A DNA stretch of 64,000 bases, from contig NZ_NESG01000001.1 in the NCBI RefSeq assembly GCF_002778275.1, forward strand, positions 124,001 through 188,000. Direction: 5' to 3'. Every line of letters begins with the position of its first letter. The first letter of the stretch is position 1. Below, one piece after another: positions 53,619 to 62,836 of the stretch. The DNA is from Limnohabitans sp. G3-2 (GTDB taxonomy: Bacteria; Pseudomonadota; Gammaproteobacteria; Burkholderiales; Burkholderiaceae_C). The translations under genes and the position numbers were made by a program. The notes below the pieces were generated by a model. The model did not search any database. It was not told the DNA's origin and saw only the letters and a list, made by a program, of their open reading frames with translations.

Positions 53619-53647
53619 AAACACAAGATCGGTTTCAAGGTCACCCC

Positions 53648-54949
53648 ATGTCATTGTTTCGCCAAGAGGCCCTTCAACAGCAACAGCAGCGTTATTACGG
53701 CGCGATTGTGCTGCGCAGTCCACAAGTGTTTGTATGGCTTTCGGTGGCGGTGCTTTGCATTGCCGTTTTGCTGATGAGTTTGCTCATTTGGGGTCAGTAC
53801 ACAAGGCGCGCCAGTTTGAGTGGTTTCGTCATTCCCGAAGGTGGCGTTTTGCGTGTGTACAGCCCTTTGGCTGGGCGCGTGGCCGCTTTGCATGTGCACG
53901 AAGGCCAGGAGGTGCAGGCCGGGCACGCTTTACTGACCGTGCTGGATGAGCGCTACCGAGAACAAGGGCCTGAATCGCGCACAGCCGTAGCCACCCAAAT
54001 CGAATCGCGGCAAAGCAATTTGCGTGCGGTTTTGGGTGAACAAAAGCAGCTCTATCAACGCACCAGTACAGGGCTGCAAACGCGTATACAGGCCCTGGAA
54101 CGTGAGCAGATGCAACTGCAACAAGAGCAACGGGCTTTGCAGCAGCGCTTGGAATTGGCCTCAGTCATGGAACAACGGTTTCGGGAACTGCGGGCGCAAG
54201 ACTTTGTTTCTGTGGTGCAGTTGCAGGAAAAAACCGAAGCCGCCTCTGAGTTGCGCTATCGAGTCCAGCTAAATGAGCGAAACCAAACCAGCATTGCCCG
54301 TGAGTTGCAAACTTTGCAGACCGAGCTGGAAGTCTTGCCCATGCGCGAACGCACCCAGCTGTCTGAGCTGGAACGCAATCTGCAAGGAGCGCAGCAAGAG
54401 CTGATCGAAACGCAGTCAAAACGGGAAATGGTGGTCCGTGCACCAACAGCTGGCCGTGTCACGGGCATGAGTGCCAAGCTGGGTGCAGGCGTTGACCCTG
54501 AACGACCCCTATTGACATTTGTGCCCTTGGACGCAGACAAAGCCACCTTGGAAGTGCATTTGTTTGCCCCTAGCAAAGATGCCGGTTTCATCAGGCCCGG
54601 CCAGTCGGTGCGGATTCGCTACCAAGCTTATCCCTATCAAAAATTCGGTCACTACGACGGCCTAGTCCAAGAGGTTTCGGGTTCACCCATGTTGCCCGCC
54701 GAATTACCTTACCCTGTTGCAGCCAAGTCAGAAGGGCTCAGCCTATTGGAGGGTTTACCCGCCATGCCCAACACCGATCCCATGTTCCGCATCCGAATCC
54801 GGCCTCAAAACCCCTATGTGATGGCTTATGGCCAAAAACAAGCGTTGCAACCCGGTATGCAAGTCGAGGCCGATGTGATGCTGGATACGCGCAGTCTTTT
54901 GGAATGGATTTTTGAGCCGCTGCTGAGCGTGCGTGGAAAGTATTTTTGA
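53648..54949 (+). CDS. HlyD/CvaA-like membrane fusion protein of a type I exporter
   Basis: 433 residues: short cytoplasmic N-terminus, one membrane helix (about residues 30-50), a lipoyl-like half (GRVAALHVHEGQEVQAGH), a long coiled coil (about 110-260) and a beta-barrel part. The beginning (MSLFRQEALQQQQQRYYG) and GQYTRRASLSGFV are like CvaA of microcin V export. It links the ABC protein encoded next to an outer-membrane channel, which is not in the island and is probably a housekeeping TolC. Confidence 0.9.
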   Translation: MSLFRQEALQQQQQRYYGAIVLRSPQVFVWLSVAVLCIAVLLMSLLIWGQYTRRASLSGFVIPEGGVLRVYSPLAGRVAALHVHEGQEVQAGHALLTVLDERYREQGPESRTAVATQIESRQSNLRAVLGEQKQLYQRTSTGLQTRIQALEREQMQLQQEQRALQQRLELASVMEQRFRELRAQDFVSVVQLQEKTEAASELRYRVQLNERNQTSIARELQTLQTELEVLPMRERTQLSELERNLQGAQQELIETQSKREMVVRAPTAGRVTGMSAKLGAGVDPERPLLTFVPLDADKATLEVHLFAPSKDAGFIRPGQSVRIRYQAYPYQKFGHYDGLVQEVSGSPMLPAELPYPVAAKSEGLSLLEGLPAMPNTDPMFRIRIRPQNPYVMAYGQKQALQPGMQVEADVMLDTRSLLEWIFEPLLSVRGKYF

Positions 54950-57033
54950 TGAACTTCGCTTGGCCTGGCACCAGCCAGAAACTGCCGATCACTTTGCAGA
55001 CCGAGGCGGCCGAGTGTGGCTTGGCTTGCTTGGTCATGGTGTTGTCGTATCACGGACATGACATTGACTTGCCCAGCCTGCGTAGTCGCTTGGCTGTATC
55101 ACTCAAAGGCATGAACTTGGGGCAGCTGATCGAGGCAGCAGAAAGCTTCTCGTTGGCAGCTCGCCCCTTGCGTTTGGATTTGCACGAGGTCAGCAACTTG
55201 CAAACCCCTTGCGTCTTGCATTGGGACATGAACCACTTCGTGGTGCTCAAACGTGTGACGGCCAAACACATGGAAATTCACGACCCGGCCAAAGGTTTGG
55301 TGAGGTTCAGCCACAAAGAAGCCTCTGCACATTTCACGGGTGTGGCATTGGAGTTGACGCCGACCAGTGGATTTGAGATCAAAAATGAAAAGCAACGCGT
55401 GCGACTGCGCGAGCTTTTTGGGCAGGTGTTGGGGCTCAAACGCCAGCTTTTGCAAATTTTCTTGATCTCCATGGGCATTGAGCTTTGCGGTTTGCTGTCA
55501 CCTCTCTATGTCCAATGGGTGGTGGACCATGCGCTGGTCTCGGGGGACAGGGATTTGGTTACCTTGCTGGCCATGGGCTTTTTCACCGTGGCTTTGATCC
55601 AAGTTTGTGTCAGTGCCTTGCGCTCTTGGGTGGTGCTGCATTTGAGTACCAGCATCAGTGTGCAATGGTCGGTGAATGTGTTTGCGCACCTGATCCGTCT
55701 GCCCCTTGCGTGGTTTGAGAAACGTCACCTGGGCGATATTGTTTCGCGCTTTGACTCTATTGGTGCCATTCAAAAAACACTGACCACCAGTTTCATTGAA
55801 GCCGTCATTGATGGGGTTATGACGATCGTGACCCTGTGCATGATGTTTTTTTACAGCGCATGGATGAGTCTGATCACGCTCACTGCTGTGGTGTTGTATG
55901 CACTTTTGCGCATGTTGGTCTACGCACCGTTGCGGCGTGCCACTGAAGAGCAGATTGTGCTGAGTGCCAAGCAGCAGAGTACCTTTTTGGAAAGCGCTCG
56001 GGGTGCCCAGGCCATTAAACTGTTTGGACGTGAAGGACAGCGTCAGATCATGTGGCACAACCGCGTGGTGGACACCACCAATCGGCTGGTTGCAACTCAA
56101 AAATTCATGATCTTGTACCGATTGGCCAACGGGACATTATTGGGTTTGGAATTGATTTTGAGTGTCTGGCTGGGGGCTCAACTGGTTTTGGCCAATGTTT
56201 TTTCCATTGGGATGCTGTTTGCCTTCATGACGTACAAAGCAGTTTTTGCAAGCCGCATCAGCAGTCTGATCGATAAGGCCATTGAGTTAAGCATGTTGAG
56301 CTTGCAGGGGGAGCGCTTAGCTGACATCGTGCTCACGGAGAAAGAAGATTTGCGCACGCAGCAAAAACGCGGGGCCTTGGTGAACCCGCAACTGGCGGTG
56401 GACAACATCAGTTTCCGATATTCAGAGCTTGACCCCTATGTACTGCGCAACCTTTCCTTGGAGTTGCCAGCAGGAAAATCCATTGCCATCACTGGCCCAT
56501 CGGGTTGTGGCAAAACCACATTGGCCAAACTGCTTTTGGGTTTACTGAAACCCGAGAGTGGCCGCATTCTGGTCAATGGGCAAGAATTGGAACGCATGGG
56601 CTTACACAATTACCGCCCGTTTGTGAATGCGGTCATGCAAGACGACCAATTGTTTGCAGGTTCCATTGCAGAGAACATCGCATTTTTTGCGCAGTCCATT
56701 GATATGGACAAGGTTGAAGAGGTCTGTCGCATGGCCTGCTTGCATGATGATGTGAAGGCCATGAACATGGCGTACAACACCCTGATTGGTGATATGGGCA
56801 CGGCTTTATCGGGCGGCCAAAAGCAGCGTTTGCTCCTCGCACGCGCTCTTTATCGCGATCCGCAAATTTTGGTTTTGGACGAAGCCACCAGCCATCTGGA
56901 TGTTGAACTGGAAAAAGCCATTAACCAAGCTATTCAAAACCTGTCTATCACCAGGATCGTGATCGCTCACCGTCCACAAAACATCGCTGCATGCGATTGC
57001 GAGATCCATTTGCCAGACCATAACCATGGCTGA
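54949..57033 (+). CDS. Peptidase-containing ABC transporter (C39 domain, CvaB-like)
   Basis: 694 residues starting in the HlyD stop codon (TGATG). N-terminal C39 peptidase with Cys23 (AECGLACL), His96 (DMNHFVVL) and Asp112 (IHDPAKG), all intact; a six-helix membrane domain (about 155-430); an ATPase domain with Walker A GPSGCGKT, signature LSGGQKQR and Walker B ILVLDEATSHLD. It should cut double-glycine leaders and export the peptides. Its substrates are most probably the two precursors encoded in the island. Confidence 0.93.
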   Translation: MNFAWPGTSQKLPITLQTEAAECGLACLVMVLSYHGHDIDLPSLRSRLAVSLKGMNLGQLIEAAESFSLAARPLRLDLHEVSNLQTPCVLHWDMNHFVVLKRVTAKHMEIHDPAKGLVRFSHKEASAHFTGVALELTPTSGFEIKNEKQRVRLRELFGQVLGLKRQLLQIFLISMGIELCGLLSPLYVQWVVDHALVSGDRDLVTLLAMGFFTVALIQVCVSALRSWVVLHLSTSISVQWSVNVFAHLIRLPLAWFEKRHLGDIVSRFDSIGAIQKTLTTSFIEAVIDGVMTIVTLCMMFFYSAWMSLITLTAVVLYALLRMLVYAPLRRATEEQIVLSAKQQSTFLESARGAQAIKLFGREGQRQIMWHNRVVDTTNRLVATQKFMILYRLANGTLLGLELILSVWLGAQLVLANVFSIGMLFAFMTYKAVFASRISSLIDKAIELSMLSLQGERLADIVLTEKEDLRTQQKRGALVNPQLAVDNISFRYSELDPYVLRNLSLELPAGKSIAITGPSGCGKTTLAKLLLGLLKPESGRILVNGQELERMGLHNYRPFVNAVMQDDQLFAGSIAENIAFFAQSIDMDKVEEVCRMACLHDDVKAMNMAYNTLIGDMGTALSGGQKQRLLLARALYRDPQILVLDEATSHLDVELEKAINQAIQNLSITRIVIAHRPQNIAACDCEIHLPDHNHG

Positions 57034-57048
57034 CACCCATACCGAACC

Positions 57049-57510
57049 ATGTGCCTTTGCGAACTCACACGTACAGCCATACAAGATTTGATTCCACACC
57101 GTGATCCATTTCTATTTTTGGAAAGTGCACGCGTGGAATCCGAGAAGGAAATCTCTGGTCTTGCGGTATGGTCAAAAACACACCCGATTTTGCAAGGACA
57201 CTTTCCACAAAGACCGATAGTTCCTGGTGTCTGCTTGATCGAAGCAGGTGCTCAATTGGCGGGGGTATTGCTGCGATGGCAAAGTCAAAATATGTCTGCA
57301 TCGCAAAATGGCTTAGGTGTGCTGGCCAGTGTTCAAAATGCCAAATTCAAGCGAGGCTTAGCCCCTGATGAATTGCTCAGAATACATTGTCGAGTGAGAG
57401 CATTGAGCCCGCGCGCATTTGTGGTGCATTGCACTGGGTCAATGCACACCAGCAGTACCCTCGTGTTTGAAAACGAAATATTGCTGGCTCAACAATTTGA
57501 CCCAATTTAA
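57049..57510 (+). CDS. 3-hydroxyacyl-ACP dehydratase (FabZ-like hotdog)
   Basis: 153 residues. The FabZ active-site motif [20 protein letters not shown] is intact, with His51 and Glu65. It is not the housekeeping fabZ, which lies in the lpx operon in these bacteria. With the private carrier protein and ketosynthase it forms part of a short fatty-acid-type pathway, although no ketoreductase is encoded in the island. Last gene before the island's right edge; its stop is 23 bp from the eda stop. Confidence 0.87.
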   Translation: MCLCELTRTAIQDLIPHRDPFLFLESARVESEKEISGLAVWSKTHPILQGHFPQRPIVPGVCLIEAGAQLAGVLLRWQSQNMSASQNGLGVLASVQNAKFKRGLAPDELLRIHCRVRALSPRAFVVHCTGSMHTSSTLVFENEILLAQQFDPI

Positions 57511-57532
57511 TCCGGTGTGCCACATCCATCAA

Positions 57533-58180
57533 TCAGCGCGGCAAGCGACTGGCCTCTCGCGCCAGCGCTTCGATCCGTGCCCAGTCCCCCTGGGCCAGCG
57601 CGTCAGCGGGAACCAGCCACGAGCCGCCCACACAAGCCACATTGGGCAAGCTCAGCAGGTCCTTGGCGTTTTGTGGGGTCACGCCACCGGTGGGGCAGAA
57701 CTTCACATCAAAGAACGGGCCGCTCCAGGCCTTGAGCATATTCGCGCCGCCCGCCTGCATGGCGGGGAAGAATTTGAGTTCGGTGTAGCCGCCCTCTTGC
57801 GCCATCATGATCTCGCTGCCGGTGGCCACACCGGGCAACAAGGGCAAGCCCAAATCTTTGCAGGCCTGGCCCACCGCCGGGGTGTAGCCGGGGCTCACCG
57901 CGAAACGGGCACCGGCTTTGACCGCGGAAACGGCGTCTTGCGGACTGCGCACCGTGCCCGCACCCACCACCGCACCCTCGACTTCGTTGGCAATCGCTTC
58001 CATGCAGGCCAGGGCCTGCGGCGTGCGCAAGGTGATTTCGAGCATGCGGATGCCACCGGCCAGCAAGGCACGGGCCATGGGCACGGCATGCGCCACATCG
58101 TTCAAAACGATCACGGGGATCACGGGGGCGTCCTGCATCACTTGCAGGGAGGTCAACATCGGGGTAGGGGTTACAGCCAT
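57533..58180 (-). CDS. eda: KDPG aldolase (2-keto-3-deoxy-6-phosphogluconate / 4-hydroxy-2-oxoglutarate aldolase)
   Basis: 215 residues. Class I aldolase with Glu in [20 protein letters not shown], and Schiff-base Lys in [14 protein letters not shown]. It cleaves KDPG to pyruvate and glyceraldehyde 3-phosphate. The start overlaps the edd stop by 10 bp. The 3' end was probably supplied by the island: a second, diverged 3' end lies at 47441-47590. Confidence 0.95.
   Translation of the reverse strand: MAVTPTPMLTSLQVMQDAPVIPVIVLNDVAHAVPMARALLAGGIRMLEITLRTPQALACMEAIANEVEGAVVGAGTVRSPQDAVSAVKAGARFAVSPGYTPAVGQACKDLGLPLLPGVATGSEIMMAQEGGYTELKFFPAMQAGGANMLKAWSGPFFDVKFCPTGGVTPQNAKDLLSLPNVACVGGSWLVPADALAQGDWARIEALAREASRLPR
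57586..57640. repeat. Right copy of the 55-bp direct repeat (possible attachment core)
   Basis: Identical to 47494-47548; here it is inside the intact eda. Confidence 0.7.
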
Positions 58181-60012
58181 GTGCAGGCTCCTTCTTCGGC
58201 TTTGAGCGCATTGCGGCGCAGATTGGCAAACAGTTCACGGCCCATGCCCACGCCGTTGGCGGCGCTGAGCTCGGCAGGCATCTGGGCCAGCGGGCGGGCG
58301 GCCCATTCGGCCTCGCTCACCATCACTTGCAGGGTGCCCGCGAGGCCATCCAGGCGGACCCGATCACCATCCCGCACCTTGGCCAAGGGGCCACCGGCTG
58401 CGGCTTCGGGCGAGACGTGGATGGCGGCGGGCACTTTGCCCGAAGCGCCGCTCATGCGGCCATCGGTCACCAGCGCCACCCTGAAGCCTTTGCCTTGCAG
58501 CACGGCCAATGGCGGGGTGAGTTTGTGCAGCTCGGGCATGCCGTTGGCTTGCGGGCCTTGCCAGCGCACCACACAGACGAGGTCGCGGTCGAGTTCTCCG
58601 GCCTTGAACGCTTGCTGCAATTCGTCTTGCGAATTGAACACCCGCGCGGGGGCTTCGATCACGTGGAAGGCTTCGGGCACGGCCGAGATTTTGATCACGC
58701 TGCGGCCCAAATTGCCTTTCAGCAACTTCAGGCCACCCGTGGCGCTGAAGGGGCTGCTGGCCGGGCGCACCACGGTGTCGTCTTGGCTGACGCCGACTTC
58801 GTTCCAAACCAGTTGACCCTGGTGTGCCGAAGGGATGCGGGTGAATTCACGCAGGCCACCGGGGCGCACCGTCATCACATCGGCGTGCATCAGACCGGCA
58901 TCGAGCAACTCGCGGATCACGTAACCGGGGCCGCCTGCAGCTTGGAACTGGTTCACATCGGCACTGCCATTGGGGTACACGCGGGTGAGCAGTGGCACCA
59001 CGTCCGACAGGGCCGAGAAATCATCCCAATCGATCACGATGCCCGCCGCACGCGCCACCGCCACCCAGTGGATCAGGTGGTTGGTGGAGCCGCCCGTGGC
59101 CAACAAGGCCACCATGGCGTTGACGATGCAGCGCTCGTCAACCAGGCGGCCAATCGGCGTGAAGTGTTGGTCCTTGACCAGCGCCAGCACGGTGCGGGCG
59201 GCTTCGCGGGTCAGCTCGGCACGCACGCCTTCGCCCGGGTTGATGAAGGCGGTGCCGGGCACGTGCAGGCCCATGGCTTCGAGCAGCATCTGGTTGCTGT
59301 TGGCCGTGCCGTAAAAGGTGCAAGTGCCTTCGCCGTGGTAGGCCTTGGACTCGGCCTCCAGCAACTCGGGCCGGCCCACCAGGCCCTGCGCGGCTTGTTC
59401 GCGCACTTTGGATTTTTCGCTGTTGGAAAGGCCACTGGTCATGGGGCCGGCTGGCACAAACACCGTGGGCAAATGGCCGAACTGCAAAGCGCCAATCAGC
59501 AGGCCCGGCACGATCTTGTCGCACACGCCCAGCATCAGGGCGGCGTCAAACACATCGTGGCTGAGCGACACCGCGGTGGCCATGGCGATCACATCGCGGC
59601 TGAACAGGCTCAACTCCATGCCGGGCGTGCCCTGGGTCACGCCATCGCACATGGCGGGCACGCCCCCGGCCACTTGGGCCGTGGCGCCCCATTTGCGGGC
59701 TTCGTCCTTGATCAGGTCGGGGTAGTGCTGCAGCGGCGCGTGGGCCGAGAGCAGGTCGTTGTAGGCGTTGACGATGCCAATGTTGGGCGCGCGTGGGGCA
59801 ACCACCTTGATTTTGTCGAGCGCCGTGGCGCGGCTTTTGTCGGCCTCGGGCATGGCGGCAAAGGCGTGGGCCACATTGGCACAGCCCAAGCGCTGGGCAC
59901 CGGGGTCGCGCTGGGCTGCGGCGTCTACCTGCTGCAAATAGGCCTGGCGGGTCGCTCGGCTGCGCTCGGTGATGCGGGCGGTGACGGCGGCCAAAATCGG
60001 ATGAAGTGTCAT
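58171..60012 (-). CDS. edd: Phosphogluconate dehydratase
   Basis: 613-residue iron-sulfur enzyme that turns 6-phosphogluconate into KDPG. Signatures: [42 protein letters not shown], the cluster cysteine in [24 protein letters not shown], and the C-terminal [19 protein letters not shown]. Length is typical of Edd. It forms an operon with eda and receives the product of the gluconokinase encoded at 21.9 kb. A HexR-like operator lies just upstream. Confidence 0.96.
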   Translation of the reverse strand: MTLHPILAAVTARITERSRATRQAYLQQVDAAAQRDPGAQRLGCANVAHAFAAMPEADKSRATALDKIKVVAPRAPNIGIVNAYNDLLSAHAPLQHYPDLIKDEARKWGATAQVAGGVPAMCDGVTQGTPGMELSLFSRDVIAMATAVSLSHDVFDAALMLGVCDKIVPGLLIGALQFGHLPTVFVPAGPMTSGLSNSEKSKVREQAAQGLVGRPELLEAESKAYHGEGTCTFYGTANSNQMLLEAMGLHVPGTAFINPGEGVRAELTREAARTVLALVKDQHFTPIGRLVDERCIVNAMVALLATGGSTNHLIHWVAVARAAGIVIDWDDFSALSDVVPLLTRVYPNGSADVNQFQAAGGPGYVIRELLDAGLMHADVMTVRPGGLREFTRIPSAHQGQLVWNEVGVSQDDTVVRPASSPFSATGGLKLLKGNLGRSVIKISAVPEAFHVIEAPARVFNSQDELQQAFKAGELDRDLVCVVRWQGPQANGMPELHKLTPPLAVLQGKGFRVALVTDGRMSGASGKVPAAIHVSPEAAAGGPLAKVRDGDRVRLDGLAGTLQVMVSEAEWAARPLAQMPAELSAANGVGMGRELFANLRRNALKAEEGACTWL

Positions 60013-60035
60013 GTCCTGAAGCCCTGATGGGACTT

Positions 60036-60050
60036 GGTAACTAAATTACA
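60036..60050. promoter_or_regulatory. HexR-like operator upstream of edd
   Basis: GGTAACTAAATTACA matches 13 of 15 positions of the HexR palindrome TGTAATTAAATTACA. It starts 24 bp before the edd ATG. HexR represses edd/eda in many proteobacteria and is released by KDPG; no hexR gene is in the window. Confidence 0.55.
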
Positions 60051-60137
60051 TCATCGATGGTAACCGTGTTCCTCTGTTTTGGTGCGTGCCCAGCGTTACA
60101 AAAGAGGTACAAGCCGCATTTGGAGGTTTGAAGACGT

Positions 60138-60162
60138 AAAAAAACCCGCCGAAGCGGGTTTT
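60138..60162 (-). terminator. Terminator of the small Ala-rich protein gene
   Basis: Stem AAAACCCGC / GCGGGTTTT with a short loop, followed on the minus strand by a T-run, 18 bp after the stop codon. Confidence 0.88.
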
Positions 60163-60180
60163 AACAGCGCCGGTGGTGCT

Positions 60181-60402
60181 TCACTTGGCGGCAGAAGCCT
60201 CGGCTGCGGCAGGCGCAGCAGAAGCATCGGCTGCAGGCGCAGAAGCCTCAGCGGCAGGTGCTGCGACGGCGGCAGGGGCCGCTGGAGCAGCTTTGTGGCT
60301 TTTGGCAATGCCCACACCCACGGCCACACCCACGGCCAGCAAGACAGCAGCCGCTAAAACAGCCCAAACCACGGATTCGTTGTCATCTTGAGAAGTCGAC
60401 AT
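60181..60402 (-). CDS. Small single-span protein with Ala/Pro-rich tail
   Basis: 73 residues from MSTSQDDNESVVWAVLAAAV, GGAG 9-12 bases upstream. One membrane helix (about residues 10-32), then a low-complexity tail of Ala, Pro and Glu/Ser repeats. Similar small proteins occur in Burkholderiales but I know no function. It has its own terminator. Confidence 0.65.
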   Translation of the reverse strand: MSTSQDDNESVVWAVLAAAVLLAVGVAVGVGIAKSHKAAPAAPAAVAAPAAEASAPAADASAAPAAAEASAAK

Positions 60403-60452
60403 GTATATTTCTCCGAAAATAATCGACGTATTGTAATAGGGCCTCATTGCAC

Positions 60453-61067
60453 ATGACTGACACCCTCGCCGCTACAGCCCAAGGGGAACCTGCCGACAGC
60501 CGCAGCACGGCCTACCAAGGCCCCTTGCTCGACCAATTTCGGGCGCAAACAGCTGGCCAAGATCTTTGGGTGTTTGGCTATGCTTCCTTGCTGTGGCGCC
60601 CCGAATTCGAGGCCGAAGAACAGTACACCACTCGCGTCTGGGGCTGGCACCGCGCACTGAAAATGTGGAGCCGACTGAACCGGGGGAGCCCCGAATGTCC
60701 AGGTTTGGTGTTCGCCTTGTTGCCCGGCGGCAGCTGCCAAGGTGTGGTGTACCGTGTGCACAAAACCCAGGCCGATGAGGTGCTGACACGGCTTTGGGCC
60801 CGAGAAATGCCCATGGACGTCTACACCCCCAACTGGCTGCCCTGCGCCACCCCCCATGGCCCGGTCAAAGCCCTGGCCTTCACGCTGCACCGCAGCAGCC
60901 CCAGCTTCACAGGCGACTTGCCTGCAGAGACTTACCAGCAGATCTTTCGCCAGGCGAGCGGGCGCTTTGGCACCACCCGCGATTACGCACAGCTCACCTA
61001 CCAGAGTCTGCAGGAACATGGCATCGAGGACCGGGCGCTGGCCGCCTTGTTGCGCCATGCCAACTGA
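60453..61067 (+). CDS. Gamma-glutamylcyclotransferase (ChaC-like)
   Basis: 204 residues from MTDTLAATAQGEPAD (ATG at 60453; a TTG two codons earlier is less likely). ChaC signatures: WVFGYASLLWRPEF with the substrate loop, GVVYRV, and the catalytic Glu in WAREMPMDVY. ChaC enzymes split glutathione into 5-oxoproline and Cys-Gly in the cytoplasm. It is divergent from the small Ala-rich gene. Confidence 0.88.
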   Translation: MTDTLAATAQGEPADSRSTAYQGPLLDQFRAQTAGQDLWVFGYASLLWRPEFEAEEQYTTRVWGWHRALKMWSRLNRGSPECPGLVFALLPGGSCQGVVYRVHKTQADEVLTRLWAREMPMDVYTPNWLPCATPHGPVKALAFTLHRSSPSFTGDLPAETYQQIFRQASGRFGTTRDYAQLTYQSLQEHGIEDRALAALLRHAN

Positions 61068-61151
61068 CATGCCCTGACCATGCCCTGACACACCGCGGGC
61101 CCGAATGACAGGGCGCCATGCGGCTTCCCAGCCGCTGCCTATACTTGCAGC

Positions 61152-61784
61152 ATGAACATCGCCGACCTGCGCAAGAGCTACGAAAAAGCCGAGCTCAACG
61201 AAAACGCTTCCCATGCCGACCCGCTGCAGCAATTTGAGCAGTGGTTGCAGGAAGCCATCGCCTCCGAAGTGCCTGAGCCCAATGCCATGACCTTGGCCAC
61301 CGTGGCCAGCAACCTGCGCCCCAGCACCCGGGTGGTGCTGATCAAGGGTTACGACCCACGTGGCATTGTTTGGTACACCAACTACGCCAGCCAAAAAGGC
61401 CAGGAATTGGCGGGCAACCCGTTCGCAGCGCTGCAATTCCATTGGGTGGAGCTGGAGCGGGTGGTGCGCATCGAAGGCCGTGTGGAGAAAGTCAGCGACG
61501 AAGAAAGCGACGCCTACTTTCACAGCCGCCCCCTGGACTCGCGCATCGGCGCATGGGCCTCACCCCAAAGCCAGGTGATCGACGGGCGCACCGTGTTGGT
61601 CACCAACGCCGCCAAATACGCGGCGCAGTTCATGCTCAACCCACCTCGCCCACCTCACTGGGGCGGCTACCGCTTGGTGCCCGACCAATGGCAGTTTTGG
61701 CAAGGTCGCAAGAGCCGCCTGCACGACCGCCTGCGTTACACGCAAGCCGGTGGTCAATGGTTGCGCGAGCGGCTGGCCCCCTGA
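61152..61784 (+). CDS. pdxH: Pyridoxamine 5'-phosphate oxidase
   Basis: 210 residues from [20 protein letters not shown] enzyme making pyridoxal phosphate. Signatures: [54 protein letters not shown], the SQVIDGR region, and C-terminal [14 protein letters not shown]. Length typical of the family. Confidence 0.96.
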   Translation: MNIADLRKSYEKAELNENASHADPLQQFEQWLQEAIASEVPEPNAMTLATVASNLRPSTRVVLIKGYDPRGIVWYTNYASQKGQELAGNPFAALQFHWVELERVVRIEGRVEKVSDEESDAYFHSRPLDSRIGAWASPQSQVIDGRTVLVTNAAKYAAQFMLNPPRPPHWGGYRLVPDQWQFWQGRKSRLHDRLRYTQAGGQWLRERLAP

Positions 61785-61797
61785 ACCGACGACAGGC

Positions 61798-62754
61798 TCA
61801 GGCAGGCAACCAAGGCAACACCGCCATGACCGCCGTCACGCTGACCACAGCCATCGCGGTGGACACGGCCACGCCCGCCGTGACCGCGTCTTCTTCCTTG
61901 CGGTAGCGCTGCGAGAACAAAAAGACATTGGCCCCGATGGGCAAAGCGGCCGCCACGGTCATGACCGCCAAATGCAGCCCGCGCAAACCCAGCAACCAGC
62001 CCACCGCCAGCATGAGCGCGGGGTGGACCACGGTTTTCACCACAGACAATTTCAGGGCAGACATGAACTGCTTGCCGATCGGCGTTTGTGACAGCGTGAT
62101 GCCCACCAGCACCAAAGCGATCGGACCAAAAGCACTGCCGAGCAATGCCAACGGTCGGTCCACCACCGGGTGCAGGCCCCAGCCGGTCTGGGCATAGACC
62201 AAACCCACCAAAATCGGCAAAGGCACGGGGTGAACGATGGCGTTGCGCACCGCAGACGCCACCGTGCGCCAAACAGCGCGGCGCTCGCCGGACAGGGCGG
62301 CGTGCTCGCTGGCCACTTGCAACTCCAGCACCAGCGTGGCCGCACTCAGCAAAACCAAGGCGTGCAAAGAGATCAAGGTGAACAGCAAGACCTGGCCCTC
62401 TTGTCCATAGGCCAAGCCGATCAAGGGCACGCCGATCATCAAGGTGTTGCTGAAAATACTGGCCAATGCCAGCACCGAAGCGCGGCTGTTGCGACCATAG
62501 AGCCAAAGCATGGCGACAAACAAGGCCCCGGCCACCAGAAAATACTGCGCCACGGGTTTGAAATCCAGCTGCTCTATGCGCACGCTGCTCATGGTGCGAA
62601 ACAAGAGCGCTTGGGTCAGCACCAAAAACACCAGATTGGACAAGTCGCGCACCGACTCCCCGCGCACCAGTTTGGCCTTGCCCGCCACAAAGCCCACCAC
62701 AATCAGCAGCACCACGGGCAGCAAGGACGACAAAACGGGATGGTCAAGGTTCAT
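61798..62754 (-). CDS. AEC family (auxin efflux carrier-like) permease
   Basis: 318 residues from MNLDHPVLSSLLPVVLLIVV, chosen because the upstream extension to 62895 is not hydrophobic. About ten membrane helices with the AEC signatures NTLMIGVPLIGLAYG and AALPIGANVFLFSQRY. Members export or import carboxylates such as malate or malonate. It is convergent with pdxH; substrate unknown. Confidence 0.88.
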   Translation of the reverse strand: MNLDHPVLSSLLPVVLLIVVGFVAGKAKLVRGESVRDLSNLVFLVLTQALLFRTMSSVRIEQLDFKPVAQYFLVAGALFVAMLWLYGRNSRASVLALASIFSNTLMIGVPLIGLAYGQEGQVLLFTLISLHALVLLSAATLVLELQVASEHAALSGERRAVWRTVASAVRNAIVHPVPLPILVGLVYAQTGWGLHPVVDRPLALLGSAFGPIALVLVGITLSQTPIGKQFMSALKLSVVKTVVHPALMLAVGWLLGLRGLHLAVMTVAAALPIGANVFLFSQRYRKEEDAVTAGVAVSTAMAVVSVTAVMAVLPWLPA

Positions 62755-62836
62755 GCCCGGATTATCTCGTGGCCCCAGCCGCTCAAATAGCGGAAACCAC
62801 GTAGCGCCGCCGCCATTGGCGACGCCACGCAGGCCA

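Larger units (their letters stand above)
47441..57532. mobile_element. Genomic island inserted at the 3' end of eda
   Basis: About 10.1 kb between the eda remnant and the intact eda. Evidence: direct repeats of the eda 3' end at both edges, including 55 identical bases (47494-47548 and 57586-57640); much lower GC, especially 50.27-52.7 kb; a coherent set of genes foreign to the neighbourhood, all on the plus strand. The layout is what an element leaves when it integrates in the end of a gene and supplies a new end for it. No integrase, transposase or origin is visible, so the element is either decayed or spreads by homologous recombination. Confidence 0.8.

Noticed and set aside
54949..57033. 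Lanthipeptide (LanT) exporter
   Set aside because: C39-ABC proteins also serve lanthipeptides, but no LanB, LanC or LanM-type enzyme is encoded nearby, and the fusion protein is CvaA-like.
47441..57532. Prophage
   Set aside because: No phage structural, lysis or replication gene is present; all island genes fit metabolism, precursor or export.
58327..60027. 566-codon open frame on the plus strand
   Set aside because: Antisense to edd; His/Gln/Ala-rich translation without motifs.
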